From: Owenia fusiformis
Taxonomy: Eukaryota; Annelida; Polychaeta; Sabellida; Oweniidae
DNA length: 64,000 nucleotides
Direction of reading: 5' to 3'
NCBI GenBank assembly: GCA_903813345.2
Contig: CAIIXF020000002.1
Coordinates: forward strand, 12,172,150 to 12,236,149
Shown piece by piece: positions 60,997 to 64,000 of this stretch. The notes under the pieces are model-generated. The model was not told where the DNA came from. It saw only the letters and a list, made by a program, of their open reading frames with translations, and did no database searches. A program made the position numbers and the translations under genes. Each line of letters opens with the position of its first letter. Position 1 is the stretch's first letter.

Positions 60997-61199
60997 CAGG
61001 CCCGTAGCCAGGATTTGCCAAGGGGGGTTCATTTTTCAAAAATTTTCAGAGGGGGGGTTCACTTTTGACAATTCTGGCCCAATATGGCTAAAATCACTTG
61101 AGAAGTGCTCAAAATGGTGAAAAACTGCATGATTTTGAAAGAATTTTTGGCCAGGGGGGTTCGCCCGAACTCTGCGAATCCCCCCTGGCTACGGGCCTG
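60997..61199. mobile_element. 203-bp MITE with CAGGCCCGTAGCCAGG ends
   Basis: The left CAGGCCCGTAGCCAGG and right CCTGGCTACGGGCCTG are perfect 16-bp inverted repeats. The interior has G-runs (AAGGGGGGTTCA twice) and a matching C-run near the right end. No clear target duplication. Class not assigned. Confidence 0.85.
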
Positions 61200-61791
61200 T
61201 ATATAAACATACTAGTGTGAAGCTAATAGAAGGCCATGATTTCTCATGATGATTTCTTTCCCAAGGAAGTTGGACAGAACTCAGGCTGATAAACAAGATT
61301 ATAAGATTTGTATCCTCCTTAAATTCAACAAGGTTCATTTCAACCACTTTTGGCCACTTTGAGTCTAGCGAACAAACTTAACTGAGGTTTTAGATCTTAA
61401 GTACAGACCTAGTTTAATGCCATTTGCTTGGATCACTTTGGAAGGAAAATATACCAAATTACAGTTTTTAGTAAATGAATTAACACTAGAGTGATTCGAG
61501 AGGTTAAAAGGTAGAGATTTGTGAATGAGCTGTTTTATTTTAATTAGTGGTTCCATATTTATACTAGATTGGAAATAGAACATTGACGTGATCAGAATTG
61601 AAAATTTGCACTTTTGCCAAAAAGCTGCTAGGGTCTAGACTCTGATATTAACACTTAGAATATGCAGTCAAACTGACTTCTCATGGGATATGTAGGAATA
61701 CAACATATGTGGATTGTGTAACAAACAAAACTGTAAGTGAAAGATATTTTATGCAAATTAGATTAATAAGCATATTTTTGGTCTTTCATAG
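61200..61791 (+). other. putative intron sequence
   Basis: Nothing recognisable except the pyrimidine-rich acceptor (TTTTTGGTCTTTCATAG) at its end. Confidence 0.4.
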
Positions 61792-61901
61792 TCTCCCCTT
61801 CTCGTAGTCCTCATACTTCTAGTTTTGAGGGAAGAATCAGAAAACAGGCTTTGGTGCAAGACTACATTGGCATATATTCAGATATGGGCTTTGCTTTAAT
61901 T
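61792..61901 (+). CDS. candidate downstream exon, Ser/Pro-rich start (end uncertain)
   Basis: Follows an acceptor ending CATAG at 61791. In phase 1, the exit phase of both upstream coding segments, it reads SPSRSPHTSSFEGRIRKQAL then VQDYIGIYSDMGFALI. The phase-2 reading stops at once. The Ser/Pro-rich, basic sequence and higher GC content look coding. The 3' end is unclear: GTAACT at 61902 and GTGCAA near 61854 are both weak donors, and the frame stays open to a TAA near 61928. It would be an alternative or later partner to the exon at 55383, since both begin in the same phase. Confidence 0.35.
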
Positions 61902-62849
61902 GTAACTTTCATTGTTTTTTTTAGTTTTTAAGCATCTTTGTAGAAATCTTTGTTTACTCTCAAAGTAACCTTTCCATCTTTGATTTAGAACTTAGAATTT
62001 AAGAGCTTTTGAAGTCTTCAAGAGAATGAAGACTTTTATAGAAATCATATTTTTCAATGATGAATTGTTGGTTGGTTGTATGGGTAACCACACATGAAAG
62101 ATTGGTTCGTTGATTGAAACATTAACTGTATAAATATTTCCATAAAATCAATTAGATATTTTATCCTCAACTTCATAGAAATAATCCATCCATTCTGAAT
62201 GTTAATCTACAGATTCATATATTAATCCTTTATTTTCATATAATAATCCTTAATTTTCTGAATCTATTCAAGCAAGATTTGACTTTAATTAAGTTATTCA
62301 AAGATTCAAAGGTGAATTTTCGAAATTTTTTAAATTATATTTGTCATGATCAAATCAAAATGATCAAATAACTTATATTGGCAGGTTGTCATAAAACTGC
62401 CAAATAAAGTGAAAAAAAGTGAAATTAGCAAATAATAAATTAACATATCTTATAGTTATATGTAGCATTATGAGCATTATTTCCACAAAACGCAGATCTT
62501 TCCAAATGATAAATGGAAAAGCCAGTTATGTAACTCAGTGAGGAATCTTATCAATTTTCACATAGGAACATATTTGAAAGAATTGTGTGAGAATTTGAAC
62601 GTTTTTTTTATGGTTGTTATGGTTAGCTATGTTGTTGATATATCCTTTACCAGAATATAAGTAGGAATCACACTTTGCCAAATTCTGACTCTTGAGGTTT
62701 TTTGCTAAATAGCTTGTACTGTTGAAGATGGTCTAACCCTTGCTGACTTTTTGTGAATTTTCAATTATCTCTGAATCAATATATGTAAACACATTTTGAA
62801 TCAAAATATAATCATGATTTTTCGCTATCATTTTTTTTTGTAACTCTAA
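61902..62849 (+). other. putative intron sequence
   Basis: AT-rich; no feature seen. Confidence 0.4.
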
Positions 62850-63522
62850 TGGCCTAGTCACATAGCCCGGCCGATGAGGTTACGATGAGCCAGCGATGCA
62901 ATTTTCACCGAACTCGGCCGAACACCGGTCGGACACCAGCCGGACATTCGTGGCGTTTGTTGCTTAAAACCGCATCGGTGGTAGCTCGGTGAAATTTTAA
63001 CTTCGGAGTTAAATTTCACCGGGCTCTCACCGAGCTCCCTCATCATGTCATCGCAGCCCCATCGTAACCACATCGGAAAACACGTCGGCCGGTGCACGGC
63101 CGAGTATCGGCCGGTGTCCCGTGCATCTGAGACAACCAGAGGACGAGGTTTTTTAACGGACAGCAGCCGAGCTCCGGGCGATGTGGGACAGAGCATCGGC
63201 CGGTCACTGTTCAAAGCCCGTTAACAACCCGGCCAGCGATCGCAAGGTGTCCTGTTACCTGCTCGGGTACCGGCCGTATTCCTTCCGATGTCCGGCCGAC
63301 CTCCGGCCGGTAGTTGCTGCCACATCGGCAGAAAAAAACTACCATTTTGAGACAGACTCCGTACGGTCACCGGCCGGTGTTCGGTCGGTCACCTGAAGAT
63401 GTCCGGACGGAGTCCGTTCACGTCACCAAGCTCTGCTTCCGATGAGGAGAGCTTGGTGGCACCAAAAAAATCCACCGAGCTCTACCGATGCCGGACATCG
63501 GCCGGGCTATGTGACTAGGCCA
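62850..63522. mobile_element. GC-rich 673-bp MITE with TAA target duplication (PIF/Harbinger-like)
   Basis: Ends TGGCCTAGTCACATAGCCCG and its exact inverse continue to CATCGG. TAA flanks both sides (62847-62849 and 63523-63525). The interior is densely packed with CGGCCG, CATCGG, CACCGG and GAGCTCGG words in both orientations and is far more GC- and CpG-rich than the rest of the window. The open frames 62858-63214 and 63181-63396 result from this composition and encode nothing recognisable. Confidence 0.85.
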
Positions 63523-63525
63523 TAA

Positions 63526-64000
63526 ATCAACCTGGTATAAATATTTTGTTAACTGTTCTTATTTTGAATGGACTTCTGCACATCTAAGGCATGTGGAGGA
63601 TTGTGAAGTGTGGTGAGGAATTGCTTTGTAAATGTCAGAAAAATCTCTAGGAATTAGGATATGTGGCTAAAAATATGCATCTGATGATATTTTGGGATTC
63701 AGGATTCTATTCCGGGTATGTTCTATTTCAACCATCTGTTTTGTGCACTGAATATTCCATCATTTTTGCATATAGTGGAAATACATATAGCAGTGTGAAA
63801 AGAGGTTCATTTCACCAGACACCATAGAAATAAAACTTTAAAAACTGTGTGCAACATTTTATATATATTTAGGCTTGTGTAGGTTATTTCATAAAATCCC
63901 AAGTTTTTTCTACAGTTAGAATAGAATCTTATTACTGAAAATGCATGTTTTTTAATGAAAGGGGCAAATTGTTTATATGACTTTTGAGGCAAATGCTATT
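63526..64000 (+). other. putative intron or intergenic sequence
   Basis: No feature seen up to the end of the window. Confidence 0.4.

Noticed and set aside
62858-63396. Two Arg/Pro-rich open frames
   Set aside because: They lie inside the GC-rich inverted-repeat element and result from composition.

Overview
AT-rich, intron-like DNA from an animal nuclear genome, most likely a marine invertebrate such as a lophotrochozoan. The evidence is the low gene density, plausible GT-AG exons separated by multi-kilobase introns, an APE-type non-LTR retrotransposon, and many short inverted-repeat (MITE-like) elements and minisatellites. Species and chromosome cannot be fixed from the sequence. There are no bacterial-style operons and no rRNA, tRNA or CRISPR loci that I can support.

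Coding content. Only one retrotransposon and a few exon candidates look protein-coding. A TATA box (2050) precedes an ATG exon (2220-2600) encoding tandem R-K-N-S-x-F-x-x-S-P repeats. It splices in frame to a 37-nt exon (6834-6870). A second, unrelated ATG exon (18664-19423) encodes a Lys/Thr/Pro-rich low-complexity protein. Both of these N-terminal segments end in phase 1 with a G. Acceptors at 55382 and 61791 open exons readable on in phase 1. The simplest model is one large plus-strand gene with alternative first exons, running through most or all of the window. I do not recognise the family.

Mobile DNA. A LINE (36612-40817) on the plus strand has an intact 1169-residue endonuclease/reverse transcriptase ORF2. 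Its 5'-truncated ORF1 lies in the same frame and is separated by a single TAG. MITE-like elements include four copies of a 393-bp TA-flanked family that is internally a dimer, two elements with TAA target duplications (11348-11840 and a GC-rich one at 62850-63522), one with a 5-bp duplication (19735-19921), and several other inverted-repeat elements. A degenerate dispersed family of about 170 bp occurs about ten times in both orientations. A family with CAGTAAAACCTG ends occurs about six times.

Tandem repeats. The main arrays are a 36-copy, indel-free 47-bp minisatellite with a 329-bp higher-order block (45533-47235), a 51-bp array built from 17-bp subunits (41191-41570), a roughly 2.1-kb block dominated by CCATGG/GGTATACC palindromes with a 315-bp hairpin (22350-24434), and a roughly 1.4-kb element with internal 160-165-bp repeats (29240-30664). 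The remaining sequence is intron or intergenic DNA in which I see nothing specific.
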